A stretch of 64,000 bases of DNA, taken from contig CM069870.1 of assembly GCA_036172665.1 (NCBI GenBank), positions 61,752,212-61,816,211 on the forward strand, written 5' to 3'. The DNA comes from Prosopocoilus inquinatus (taxonomy: Eukaryota > Arthropoda > Insecta > Coleoptera > Lucanidae). Position 1 is the stretch's first letter. Each line of letters begins with the position of its first letter. The notes below the pieces were generated by a model that saw only the letters and a list, made by a program, of their open reading frames with translations, was not told where the DNA came from and did not search any database. A program made the position numbers and the translations under genes. This document shows, in pieces, positions 45,097-56,229 of the stretch.

Positions 45097-46305
45097 TGAG
45101 ATATCTTCAGCATGTTAGTACCCTTAGAAGATTACTATTACTGTAATTATTTATTTTATGGTGAAGATTTAGGAATAAATTAAGTTTTACTTGAGTGCGA
45201 TCGATTACTAAATTTTAGGATTATAATTTTGATTTGAATTAAAATTTTATTTACTTTCTTGGATTTATTAACTTTTCCGCTCTTCAAACTCTTAGTGATT
45301 GTTTATGAGCATTTTACTTTAAAACTAAAACCCCTTAAATCTGTGATCTCATTAAATAATTATTTTTTTGAAGAAGGTGGTACTTTCGTCTCTTTTAGAA
45401 TATTTAATTTTCTGGATATTTCCCTCATTCAGAAAATTTATGTTTTGATTAATCTATACATTTGAATTTCAAGTAAGTACCCTTACAGATAGAATAAGAT
45501 TTTGCAGTTTTGCATTTTCCACGTTAAGATATTGTAACTTATTACAATAATTTATTATTCAGGTATAAAATCATTTCTGATTTTTTTTTATCCAGGAATT
45601 TTCAAATAAAGAAATTCGTGATTCACTCAAATTTCAATTCGTTATAAACAAGAGCAATTTACCATAAATATTTTTACAGTTGAATTGTTGGAATTATTAA
45701 AGTTCGTCGTTCATCAGCTTAAAAGAATGTCAGAAACTATTTGGAATTAAGAAAGAATAATAAATTGTTAATGTTGAGTCATTCTCACACTCCTACACAA
45801 AAAATTCTTTCTGTTCTGATGATCTTGAACTACTTAGTAGTTCGAAATGAAGGTCACCACCTTTTTTTATAAAGCACTGTTATCCATTAAACTAGAAGTT
45901 CAATGCTATTATAACTATACATTTTTTTAATTTGTTTTAGGCCCGATCATTCATTTATTTGACGAATATTTATATGACGAATATTTATATGACGAATCAC
46001 CATGACAACCATAAAATACAACTTATTTGCTAAGTAACGTGAACGGGAACTTTATTAGCAAGTGGAAATATCGGCCCTTACTTAAATTATAGAAGATTTC
46101 CTTTTCCGAAATGCGACTCTTTCTAGGAGAGAATTTGCTCTTAAAGTACACAATAATTTCTTTTAAATTCTTTCCCCAAAATTCAATATTTTTTTTATTC
46201 TGGGTGTTAGGCATACTTGACAGGATGACAAATTTATAAAAAAAAAACTGAATGACAAGTATAACCACACCGTGGTAACCTGTCTCTCTCACTTTGTAAA
46301 CCACA
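45097..46305. other. No gene: spacer
   Basis: AT-rich. A 12-bp direct repeat ATATGACGAATA occurs at 45965-45995. Confidence 0.4.
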
Positions 46306-46440
46306 ATTAATAAATTTTGTTGCAAATCGTTTTTGATTGGAGTGGATCCCTCAAGCATCCTTTGTACAGCTGTTTCAGCCCTATTTTGGGCTTCAACAGC
46401 AGGTCAATCGTAGGGTGTTGCTATTTAAGCTGTTCAAAGT
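46306..46440. repeat. Family A repeat, second copy with hammerhead-like core
   Basis: Head TTTTGTTGCAAATCGTTTTT at 46315, then the minus-strand core at 46355-46403, then AATCGTAGGGTGTTGCTATT (tail fragment). Lacks the palindromic tail of the 37.7-kb copy. Confidence 0.85.
46355..46403 (-). ncRNA. Hammerhead-like motif (family A, copy 2, A6 mutated)
   Basis: Core CUGUUGA (A6 to U), perfect stem II AGCCC-AAAAUA-GGGCU, GAAA, ACAGCUGU, A, then CAAAGGAUGC. Stem I is lost apart from the first pairs. Inactive as written, but its perfect stem II supports the fold of copy 1. Confidence 0.6.
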
Positions 46441-47546
46441 TAATTAACATTAATAACTTTGCTATTCAAAATTAATAACGAGCCGTCCGAAGAAAATAAC
46501 TTTTCTATGGAATTTTCTTTTTATCGAAAATATTTCGTGGCTCTATTTTTTTTTTAAATTTAATGTGCATTCTTGGCCAAAAATCTTATGTGATAAAAGT
46601 GTTAATACATTAACTGTACATTATTAATTTATTTCTAATTAATTAACCATATAATAATCAGTTAATAAACCAAGATATTGAACAATTGGAAATATTTTAT
46701 TTATTACAATTCTTTCAATCAATGCACGTATCAACAGTGCAAAAATAACATTGCCTAATTCACGCTTGTACTCTAACGTACAATAGATTTATTAATATCA
46801 AAGCTTAGCAAGTTTTAGTTCACCTAATTTTTTATTTTGTGATTTTTCTCTTTCCCTTACAGCAACGTAAAGAACAATATCTTCTACGTAAGAAAATAAT
46901 AAATCATCCATGTTCAATTGTAACAAATTATTTACGTAAGTAAGAAATGAGAGGGGTCCTAAGGCGTTACCCTTTGGGACACCGTGTTATTAAAATTTAA
47001 TTTAACGTATTTAACTTTTTAAACGTTATTGGTAAATGATACCAGTTTATCATAAAGTCCTGCGCCAAGCTCATATTTTGTTTTTTAATGTTTTTTGTTT
47101 ACAAAATCCTGAAACAGGCAAACTTGATTTTAAAGAGACATTTTAGTACACAAATCTTTTTTTGATCGGCACTTGTTTCTCGCTCTCCCGCTGTGACGTC
47201 ATCATCATTTTTTTAAATACAACTCTAACTTTTTGATCCAATTTTTGATCATTCTTCTTGTTAGTTTAATGGTAATATAAAAAGATAGTAATAATATGGC
47301 ATATCGTCGCAATCAGGTAGAGAAGGTCTAGAAGATTTTATTAAAAATAGTGTTGCTATTAAAAAAATATATTGGTGACGTCATTTCCGTTATTTCACTA
47401 GTACCATGTACGCAATTTTCATATCAAAATGTGGACGAAAACAAACTAAAATCGACGTGTCTGAGGATACTTGTCGAAAATTCAGTTAAAATTTATTCGG
47501 AAACTTTTCTAAAGCACTATATAATTGTACAAGTCATTACAAAATA
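46441..47546. other. No gene: spacer with short LINE-like scrap
   Basis: AT-rich. At 46900-46985 minus-strand text includes GGTGTCCCAAAGGGTAACGC, which recalls the RT motif B codons (G-V-P-Q-G), but too little is left to call. Confidence 0.35.
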
Positions 47547-48423
47547 TAGTAGGACCTCTACAGTCCGAACATGCTCTAATCCGAACCTCCAGTAATCCGA
47601 ACAGCGGAGATTCGAAGCCATAATCCGAACAACGCCCCCTTAATTCGAACAGCGAAGTGATTCCTACTGGACATTCCTTAGTTTTAAATTTTCCAAGACA
47701 TGCCCTGTTTATTTATACTGTTTTGTTCATTAGAATTTTGACCGCTTGCTTCGGAATTGTAAGATAGCGGTAGGACAAAGTAGCGGCAGTAAATGACACA
47801 AAAATTAAATATTTTAATAAATTCGAAGGAACTCTTGCAATTATTTAAAATAGAGGAATTTCATTATTTTGGAAAGTAGGAGGAGAGAGAGAGAGAGAGA
47901 TGCGTCCAAGCTTGAAGAGCTCTAGACGAAAATATTTTTTTGTAGTTTGAACTGTTTTATTAAAAAAATTCGGTGTATACCAAGTAAGCAACTGCACGGG
48001 AATATCCATTCCTTACACAAAAAATCTAATTACGCCAAGCACATGTGGTTTACCAGAAATGTTACCCTCACGTAAGAAAGCATATTTTTTAAACATCTGG
48101 AATCCTTTTTTTTTGGCGAATCTTCATTTTCCAAATATGGTAATCATGTCAAATCTAGACGCACTATTATGGAATTTGGGATGCTGATCATTAGTTTATT
48201 TTTGTTAGTTTACGTCAATGTACGTCATTTTTTTCAATGCTACGTGACGTCATTGCTCAACGTTAAATGACGTCATTCGCAGCCGTTACATTACGGTACC
48301 GTTTCCTAGGAAGCCAAAGCAGTTTGCATTTAAAGTTTTCTGTCTTTTGTTCAATAATCTAAACATTTAGAAAATCCGAATCAACCAGTGCAATTATTAG
48401 TTCGGATTAAAGAGGTTGTGCTG
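47547..48423. mobile_element. ~877-bp pogo/Tigger-like MITE
   Basis: The left end TAGTAGGACCTCTACAGTCC with several ATCCGAAC repeats just inside (47560-47660) is mirrored by the right end (complement CAGCACAACCTCTTTAATCC then GAACTAAT). The ATCCGAAC-rich ends resemble pogo-type termini. Inside are a (GA)n run at 47880-47901 and several TGACGTCATT segments at 48215-48285. No transposase. Confidence 0.65.
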
Positions 48424-48516
48424 AATGAGAGTAGCATCTAAGACCTGTTTTTATGTTTATTCGTTTATACTCATTCATACACCATTTAAGTTTGGATTGC
48501 ATTCTCAAAGATAAAT

Positions 48517-48740
48517 TTCGATGAATAGATAAAACAGCGACATCCTTCGCTCGCTTTTTGACCTGACATTGCAGTAGGATAGACAAACTGAAGCGGGTTT
48601 GCTACATAGTAAGTCACTCCATGCAAGGCGGCCATGCTTGCTGTCAAAGCATAATGAAAGTTTTTAAAAAAAATTTTGTGCAAATCGTTTTTGATTGAGG
48701 TTTTCACTGCAATCAAAAACGATGATTTGCAACAAAATGT
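48517..48740. repeat. Family A repeat fragments, tail and head without hammerhead
   Basis: Tail GAATAGATAAAACAGCGACA at 48522 through CATGCAAGGCGGCCATGCTT, then head TTTTGTGCAAATCGTTTTTG at 48682, which is itself folded back (GCAATCAAAAACGATGATTT at 48713). The ribozyme segment is absent. Confidence 0.8.
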
Positions 48741-49887
48741 CGATAAATTTTGGAGTTATTTGCAACTGTAATGCTAATACCTTAAAAAATGGAGATTTTT
48801 CTTTACATTATTATTACTGTCCTTTATTTTCTTGTACAGTTGGTAATAAATAAAAATAAATAAAACTATACCTTCTTTAATGGTGCTATTCAGAAACATT
48901 TAAATTCAATTGAATTAAAAATTTAAGAATTTAAGTTAAAGAAAACTTTAAAAGAAGGAATTAAATGGTGCTATCCAAAAAGCAAATTTAAGTAATTTTC
49001 ACCGAATTTTTCGATGAGAATAGCCTTCGCCTAATTTTTAACGTCTCGCTGGAATCTATTGATATATTTTGCCAGGTTGTGGCAAAAACAATGGAGCTAT
49101 CAAAACTATCCAAACTAAAATTAAACATTTCGATTATTGCTGCGTTCGTACGTATAAAAATACCTTTGGGTGTCAGTAGTAAAGTAGTTAGTGTGCCGCT
49201 AAACTATTAGTTTAAACAAGTCGTTAGGAGTTCCAGCACAGAAAAACAATAACAATTAAACGAAGAAAACATGCAAATAAAGTGAAAACGCGTATTACGC
49301 GCCCGTGCGATTCTACGACCGGTTTTACACAGTGACCCATTAAGGTAAAAAAACATAGAAAACCACTAAACGAAAAATTGTTCCGCATACTTCCTTTACG
49401 AGCTTCGCTCGCACGTTTCTATTCAGCGTAAGGTCCAAAATTCTTTCGGCAGTATAATCTCGCATTAATATGTATATGATAATTTCTAAAAATAAGATGA
49501 GCATTCTGAATAAATCAGCTTGGTTGGTAATTATGTACTTATTGGCCGTTTCCGGTGCGGAGCGTTCGATTTCACGTGAAAAATTTTACTCGGATGTAAC
49601 CTGAAAACCGTCGTGAAACTTGACAGCAGCAGCAGGATCTCGTACTGTTCGAAAGCTCGCAGATGTTTGAAATGTATGTATAATTTGCTGTTTGCTTTGT
49701 TTTAAGGATTTTTCAGATGTGTGGTGGAATAAATCTGTGGTCGTTTAAATGAAAGCTGTCGAAGTAAATATGTGAAAGTGAGACAGCTCTATTTTTACAA
49801 GACTGTGTGGTTTCTGAAAAAGTTATTTAAATGAATTAAGGTGTGTATACTATCGTATAAACATTTTACACTATTTCACTTCTTGTA
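48741..49887. other. No gene: spacer
   Basis: Nothing recognised. Slightly GC-richer at 49280-49430 and 49540-49640. Confidence 0.4.
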
Positions 49888-50569
49888 CAGGGTGGATTAA
49901 ATTCGATGTCTCTTATGGGCATCCCCGTACCCATAAGTGATAGAGAAAAACTAGTGGCCAAGTCCCGATCTCTTTTTTGGAGATTAAGTCGAAACCGTAA
50001 ACAAAAATTGGCTAACTTCTTTTGTTTTCAAGTTATGGCCAAAAATTGACATTTTCGACTTTTTGTTTTTCGGTCATATCTCGTTTATTTTTAGAGATAT
50101 TAGAAAACTGTTTAATCATTATTAGGACACTTTTTGGAATACAATTCAGTGGTGTAGTTGCTTTTTTAATATTTACTTAAATTTTCAAGTTATAACATAA
50201 AGTTATATTTTTTTAAATAGAAATCATAGTAGACAATGTTCTGTTTTCAAAAGTATATACTTTGTTGGGTTTATTTCTTATAATAAATAGGAAAAACTGT
50301 TATTTTTATTATTATCCTTGCGTAAATATCCTAGTCTCAGTAGGCTAGGTTCAATACGGAGCCGATTTTTTATTTTATTAAATTTTAACGAGCTTTCAAA
50401 TATTTTCAAAATTTTGACTGCGTAAATAATTTCGTATTCGCGTTAATTTACAAATTTCCGTTTTATCGTTTTGAGCGACCGTTCTGATAAGAGTTCCTGT
50501 CTGACTTTCTATTGAAAATGAGTTTATTATTCAATTTATACAGAAATTGTTTTCAATCTTTTAAACAGT

Positions 50570-50890
50570 CAAAATTGCTCGTATACTCAATGTTTCACTA
50601 TCGGTTTATAGCTTCGTTAGGAAGAAACGTTGAACGTTCCTGTAATTTTCACAATTTTTCACAATGTCTTTTTAAAATTGAAAACAATTTTTATACAATT
50701 TCCATCGGACAAGAAACGACTTCAATAAAAAAATTGTAATTAAAGTCGACTCTTGTTCGATGAAATATGTGAGAGAAAATAGTTGTTAAACTTTAAAGCA
50801 GACACTGTGAAATCGCAAAAACACTCTACGTTTCGCTATCGCTTCATAGTTTCGTCAAGAGTGAAAAAATGTAAATAAACAAGTTGTCAA
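50570..50890. repeat. Family C repeat fragments nested in the long-TIR element
   Basis: Hammerhead-like cores on the minus strand at 50581-50625 and 50821-50865, about 240 bp apart in the same direction. Between them TTTCCATCGGACAAGAAACG at 50696 and its inverted relative CGACTCTTGTTCGATGAAAT at 50747, the end motif of this family. Confidence 0.75.
50821..50865 (-). ncRNA. Hammerhead-like motif (family C)
   Basis: Stem I CACUC/GAGUG (5 perfect pairs), core UUGACGA (C3 to U), extra A, stem II ACUAU-GAAGCG-AUAGC (4 pairs), GAAAC, GUA triplet. The sister copy at 50581-50625 has CUAACGA and is further decayed. Confidence 0.45.
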
Positions 50891-51767
50891 GAGAAGCGAA
50901 AAGATAACATGGTTTTATACCAAAATACAAGTTGTTCGGATAAACATAAAGGTAATAATTACTAAATTAGAACTAAATTAGGCTTTTTTTTTGTTTCTCT
51001 CGAGTTATATTTTATTAAAACACGAAAAACAAAAACAAACACACAAATAGTAAAATATAAACAAAATCGGACATGTATCAAACTAAAGTTGCGTGCATTC
51101 ATATTTAATAAAAACAAAAAAAAAAACATTTTGCCAGATCGGTCGCTATGGGTGCTACATTTCTCAAACGGAATTTTGTAAAATAAAGTGCATGTGAATT
51201 TTTTTAAGCGGCCAAAACTGTCTAAAGGTTTGAAAGTTCGTTAATATTTAATAAAAACAAAAAAAAATGTCGGCACTGCATTGAAGCCAGCCTACTGAGA
51301 CTAGGATACGCAAGGCTAATAAAAAAAATGGCATTTTACCTATTTATTATAAGAAATAAACCCAACAAAGTATATATTTTTGAAAACAGAAAAAAAATTT
51401 CTATTTAATGAGAGCATTGCCTACTATGATTTCTATTTAAAAAAATATAACTTTATGTTATAACTTGAAAATTTAAGTAAATATTAAAAAAGCAACTACA
51501 CCACTAAATTGTATTCCAAAAAGTGTCCTAATAATGATTAAACAGTTTTCTAATATCTTTAAAAATAAACGAGATATGACCGAAAAGCGAAAAGTCGAAT
51601 ATGTCAATTTTTGGCCATAACTTGAAAACAAAAGAAGATAGCCGATTTTTGTTTACGGTTTTGACTTAATCTCCAAAAAAGAGATCGGGACTTGGCCACT
51701 AGTTTTTTTCTATCTGTTATAGTTACGGAGATGCCCATAAGAGATATCGAATTTAATCCACCCTGTA

Positions 51768-52146
51768 CATACAAGGTTTGGTTCGATTTAAATTGTATTA
51801 AAAATTAGATTGCAAAAAATTGAAAAAAGTACCTGATAAAATAGAATGTGTTCTATTTACAAACCATGTCGGCCCAAAAAATTTTCTTGTTCAAAGATAT
51901 TTATTGGAATATTGATCCACATCTTGTAGATGAAAGAGAGTGGTCTAAACGATCACTGATAACAAAGTTTTAATAATACGTCAGCTGCTGGAAAATTTTT
52001 TGGAATCTAGTAGGTCTAGAATTGTTAGCGTTTATCAACTGTCATATTTGAAAAATTTGACGTTTCTCGCCTATAATTCTATTGACATATCCAAGTGAAC
52101 TAGTTTTGTTTGTACTGCATTTGAGAAAAAGTAATTTTGTGTAAAC
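51768..52146 (+). other. Leader region of the mariner pseudogene
   Basis: Noncoding. Includes ATTTGAAAAATTTGACGTTT near 52050, which is similar to text just after the ORF (53145-53165) but in direct, not inverted, orientation. Element ends were not identified. Confidence 0.4.
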
Positions 52147-53071
52147 ATGGAAATCTCGTGTGAAAATTTTCGTGCCATGATTTTTTACGATTTCAAATGT
52201 GGTCTAACACCGAAACAATGCCTCGATCGGCTTCATTTGGCTTTTGGAGATGAAACACCATCAAGGAGCAGTATTTATGATTGGTTTGCCGAATTACAGC
52301 GTGGACGTACCTCTCTCAGTGACGAATTTCGTGAAGGTCGTCCATCAACATCTGTTGTTGCCACTAATGTAGATGCTTTACGTGAAATGCTTGAGCGAGA
52401 TCAACATGTGACACACCGTGAGATTCAAGCATCCTTACGCATTGACATGAAAGCAATACACCAGATTTTGGGTGATCATTTGAACATACGAAAGCTTTGC
52501 AGTCGTTGGATCCCACATAATTTAACAGAAGCGCAAAAGCAGGGTCGTGTCAAATGGTGCGAATAAATGCTCAAGAAATAATGGAGGTCGTTCAAATTCA
52601 GTTTATAACCTCGTTGCTGGTGACGAAACGTGGATCTATTCGTACGAGCAAGAAAGTAAACAACAATCTACTGTTTGGGTATTTCAAAATGAACCAAAAC
52701 CAACAAAAGTTGTCCGTTCACGCAGTGCTGCGAAGCAAATGATTGCTTGTTTCTTTGATTTAACTGGACATGTAGCAACCGTGGCTTTAGAGGATCGAAA
52801 AACCGTGAATGCTGATTGGTATACTACAATTTGTTTACCGGAAGTCATCGATCAAATAAGAAGAAACAATCGAAATCGACGAATTATTCTCCATCATGAC
52901 AACGCCAGCTCTCACTCAGCCCGTCAAACAGTTGATTTTTTGTCCAACAAAAATCTTGAATTAATGATTCATTGTCCGTATTCACCTGATTTATCACCTA
53001 ATGATTTCTTTTTGTTCCCAAATATCAAGAATAAGCAGCCACGTATAAGAGAAGCAAAAGAATTCTGTTAA
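52147..53071 (+). pseudogene. mariner-family transposase, broken
   Basis: Cut-and-paste transposase of the mariner family. The N-terminal part (52147-52566) has the helix-turn-helix region (KQCLDRLHLAFGDETPSRSS, YDWFAELQRGRTSLSDE, then REGRPSTS). The catalytic part continues in another frame to 53071 with GDETWIYSYE, ILHHDNASSHSA and YSPDLSPNDFFLFP. The second and third Asp are separated by 34 residues, the D,D34D signature of mariner. Defects: an in-frame TAA after KWCE, a 1-nt loss just after (about 52577), and a premature end after FFLFPNIKNK, so the last ~60-70 residues of a normal ~345-aa enzyme are missing. Non-autonomous relic. Confidence 0.92.
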
Positions 53072-54388
53072 CTATAACACAGCAGTTTGTTATTGTATTA
53101 TGTTTTGGAACCATAACTTTTGTGAACTATTTGCTTTTTTTTTCAAATTATCAAATTTTTTGACGTTAGCTTAAACTCCGATCGACGAACGTATTACTCC
53201 CGACATAAATATCGAATTTTTTTAATTTTTTTATTCTGACTATAAGAATAAGAACGAGGGAATCTCCTTCGGTTTTTAAATTGAAATCTCTCTTTCTCTG
53301 AGAACTTTCACAAATCGAAAATCGCACTCGTCTCTCTTTTGAACTCAATACCGAATTTACCCTCAGATAGGAGTAGTAAGAAGTGCTATTAAACGGGAGT
53401 TCGAACATTAGTACGTTTACTACTTTAATAATAATCATTTCGAAAAAGTCATTAAGTATTACAGACAGAGAAATACTTTTTTATGACCGCGTAAAAGAGA
53501 ACGAAGCTGTAAATATTTATACATACGTGTTCGTAATTGGTTCTAGGCTAATTTCATGAATGAAATTTAAACACACGTTGGCTTCGGAAGTAAGTATAAC
53601 GCGCTCTAGTAAGTAAAAGTAAATCGGGGAAGGACGCAAAACAACACCGTGCTAAGTGGCTTAATGTGATTAGGACAAAAAGCGCAAATGCACGCGAAAT
53701 CTCTTCGTATTATTACAGAACAGAGCGAGAGTGAAAGCCTAAATTATATTATTAATAACGAAGAGAGCTTTTGAGTCTATTATCCGAGCAGTTTTAATCC
53801 TGGAAGTTTCTTCTCGACTGATGGATGCCTTTGTTTTCGCGAATAGCCCGGATTCGGAAGTCGGGAAATTATTTTCCTCCTTTTTTCCGGTGGGGCGACA
53901 ACTACAGAAAAGGTCTGTCATTCAGTGAGGCAGAAACAAACTTAATTTCTATTACACGGTAATAAGTTTCTTCGGCCGTAGTAGTGTGTTATAATAACAT
54001 ATTTATTTTTTTTTTTTGCTTGACTGAAATTCTTTTGCCGACTTCATCATTATTTTCGAATTCTCTTTTCTCATCATACAAAAAGCAAATTACTTTTTTT
54101 TCTAAAGAAGTTGATTAGCAACTAAACAAAGTGATTACCCCAATTTGTTACAAATACAAATATACAAAAGTGATTCGTTAAGCTAATGAGATTTAGTTTC
54201 AAAGAAAAATAATTCCGTCGCTGCCTTTTTTGGGAAACTAAAGCTTTTTCTCGCTTGACATAACTTTGCTTTCTTCTTGGTTCCCTTGTATGAAATTATC
54301 TTCCTCTTCTAAAGTCTTTTTCTAGGAAGGGGTTTACTTTAAAATCTCGACCAGTTCTTGGCAGGATGGCTTTTAACTGTATTTTTTT
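53072..54388. other. No gene: spacer
   Basis: A GC-richer patch at 53780-53940. No recognised coding sequence. Confidence 0.4.
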
Positions 54389-54589
54389 AAGTACAAAGTT
54401 TTTTTAATCTCAAACCGGACAGAAAAATGAAGGGAACACACTTAACGTTTCGCTATAGATTTATAGCTTCGTCAGGAGTCTATAAATCTAGAGCGAAACG
54501 TTGAGTGTGTTCCCTTCATTTTTCTGTCCGGTTTGAGATTAAAAAAACTTTGTACTTACAGTTTTCATCGGACAAGAACAAACTTCAAG
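54389..54589. repeat. Palindromic repeat family C, most complete copy
   Basis: AAGTACAAAGTTTTTTTAAT, CTCAAACCGGACAGAAAAAT and GAAGGGAACACACTTAACGT on the left are mirrored on the right almost perfectly to 54557. The tail CAGTTTTCATCGGACAAGAA (54560) is shared with 27082, 50693 and 2053. Confidence 0.92.
54434..54480 (-). ncRNA. Hammerhead-like motif (family C, best stem II)
   Basis: Core CUGACGA intact, extra A, stem II GCUAUA-AAUC-UAUAGC (6 perfect pairs), GAAAC, GUU triplet, AAGUGUG. Stem I beside the core is poor (UAGACUC opposite AAGUG) because the palindrome centre cuts into it. H17 is U, a weak cleavage triplet. Confidence 0.45.
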
Positions 54590-54884
54590 TATTTTTTTAA
54601 ATTCATATGATTTGGACATGTCGTGGCCTGTCAGTTTCTTAACTTGGTAAACCACTGTTAGTTCCATTTTTATTTCCTTACTCTTTGTAAAGCTTTGCTT
54701 TAAGGCCTGGGATTGTTCTTCCTTAACTTCTTGTTTTTCTCAGGAGAAATGCCTTTCCAATCTTTGGATCAATTGAGCAGATGGTTTGTCTCTCCAGGGC
54801 TTGTCTTTCATAATGATTTCGTCTTCGCAGGTTTTGGGCATATGATGGCTTTCCAGTTTTCTTCGCATCGTTTACGTTTTCTTA

Positions 54885-55078
54885 CTCCTTGGTTCCTTTA
54901 GAAACGAATAGAATTAATTAAAGTTCTCTTCTTCTTCTAAAGTCTTCTTTTAGAGAGTTTCGGCTTTCTTCGCTTGTCATTATACATTTGCTCACATCTT
55001 GGGCCCTTTGGAATAGAATAGATTTAATTAAACTTCTCTTTTTCTTCTTCTAAAGTCTTCTTTTAGGGAGTTTATCTA
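54885..55078 (+). repeat. Diverged ~115-bp tandem pair
   Basis: GAATAGAATTAATTAAAGTT...TCTAAAGTCTTCTTTTAGAG is followed by GAATAGATTTAATTAAACTT...TCTAAAGTCTTCTTTTAGGG. CT-rich context. Confidence 0.7.
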
Positions 55079-56229
55079 AGTTCCGAACCACTTCGTTTTA
55101 AAGTATTTTCTCTTCCTCAAGAGGATTTAAGTTTCTTCCATTTTCAGGCAGTCCCTTTTGTATACAACTTTTTTTGGGAATGTGTCAGTTTATTAACTTT
55201 ACAAGTAACGGCTTTTGTCGGTGACGAACTTCTCTTGCTTGGAGATGTCGGCACTGTTTCACCACCCAGGGGTTGTAAGGCCGTATAGGTTTACTTTTAA
55301 TTATTTGGTGACAGTTTTAATGAAAATCACGCAGTCTTAAAATTACTATTTATTACACAAACAAAAGGCAAATTAACACTGCACTAGATCTCCTACGACA
55401 GTAATATATACGAAACAAGGTAAAACTAAAGTAATGTAAAATAACCGAACGCGACTTGATATGTTATAAAAATTGTGTTATGTAATGTTATATGTTGCGT
55501 TACATAACTTTGTGTGTGTACGATCTACTTATGATCGAACGTTGCGAAATGATGCGATGATCAACAACGATCAAGAAAATGATGATGTGTTGTGTGTGTT
55601 ACAGAATATATACTATACAAAGAGAGGGGAACATGAAGAACAACTAAAGTGATTCACGGAAATTAATAAAATCAGGAACATCGGTGATTTGAGATGTTTT
55701 TCTAACCGTGAATAATTCGAAGAAGTTCACAAGGTGGTCGAAGGAAGCTTAATGGATTTGATAATGCACTTGAATGCTTGTGAAACTAGATGAGCGAGTG
55801 TCTTCCGCGAAGGTAAAAACATGGTACTCTAATCCTTCGATGCAGGCGTGGGACGTTTTATGCGTGTCGCACGTGTATTATCTAATACGGAGAAATTAAG
55901 AGGTATGAGATTAACAAGCAACCTGCGTTCTAACAAGGGTAGAAGCCAAAAAATGGATAAGATTTAAACTACGAGGAATCAGACACCAGATAGGTCATAT
56001 TTGTTCGTAGAAAATCTGGAACTTGAGTTGTTGCACTTAAGTGATTTGATGTTCAGAGTATTCGGATAAAAAATAATAGATTTTTATGTGTTAGATTAAT
56101 ATTAAGTGATACACAGAAAGGTAAAGCCAAAAATTCCAAATGAGATTTACTCGGAAGGACTGTCCGACGATGTGAAAAATGTGTAAATATTTTTATGGTG
56201 ATTAAACTAAGTATTTTATAAATGTATGA
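55079..56229. other. No gene: spacer
   Basis: No recognised gene or repeat; AT-rich with a few short GATGAT runs. Confidence 0.4.

Larger units (their letters stand above)
49888..51765. mobile_element. 1.88-kb element with ~475-bp terminal inverted repeats
   Basis: Ends CAGGGTGGATTAAATTCGAT and its complement (...AATCCACCCTG) are flanked by TA on both sides (49886-49887 and 51766-51767), as in Tc1/mariner-type insertions. Arms run to about 50358 and from about 51285 (GTCTCAGTAGGCTAGG against CCTACTGAGACTAGG) at high identity. The middle holds two direct copies of family C sequence (50570-50890) and no transposase ORF. Confidence 0.88.

Noticed and set aside
51768..53165. ATTTGACGTTT-like sequences as mariner TIRs
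   Set aside because: The two similar segments (52050 and 53150) are in direct, not inverted, orientation, so they cannot be the terminal inverted repeats.
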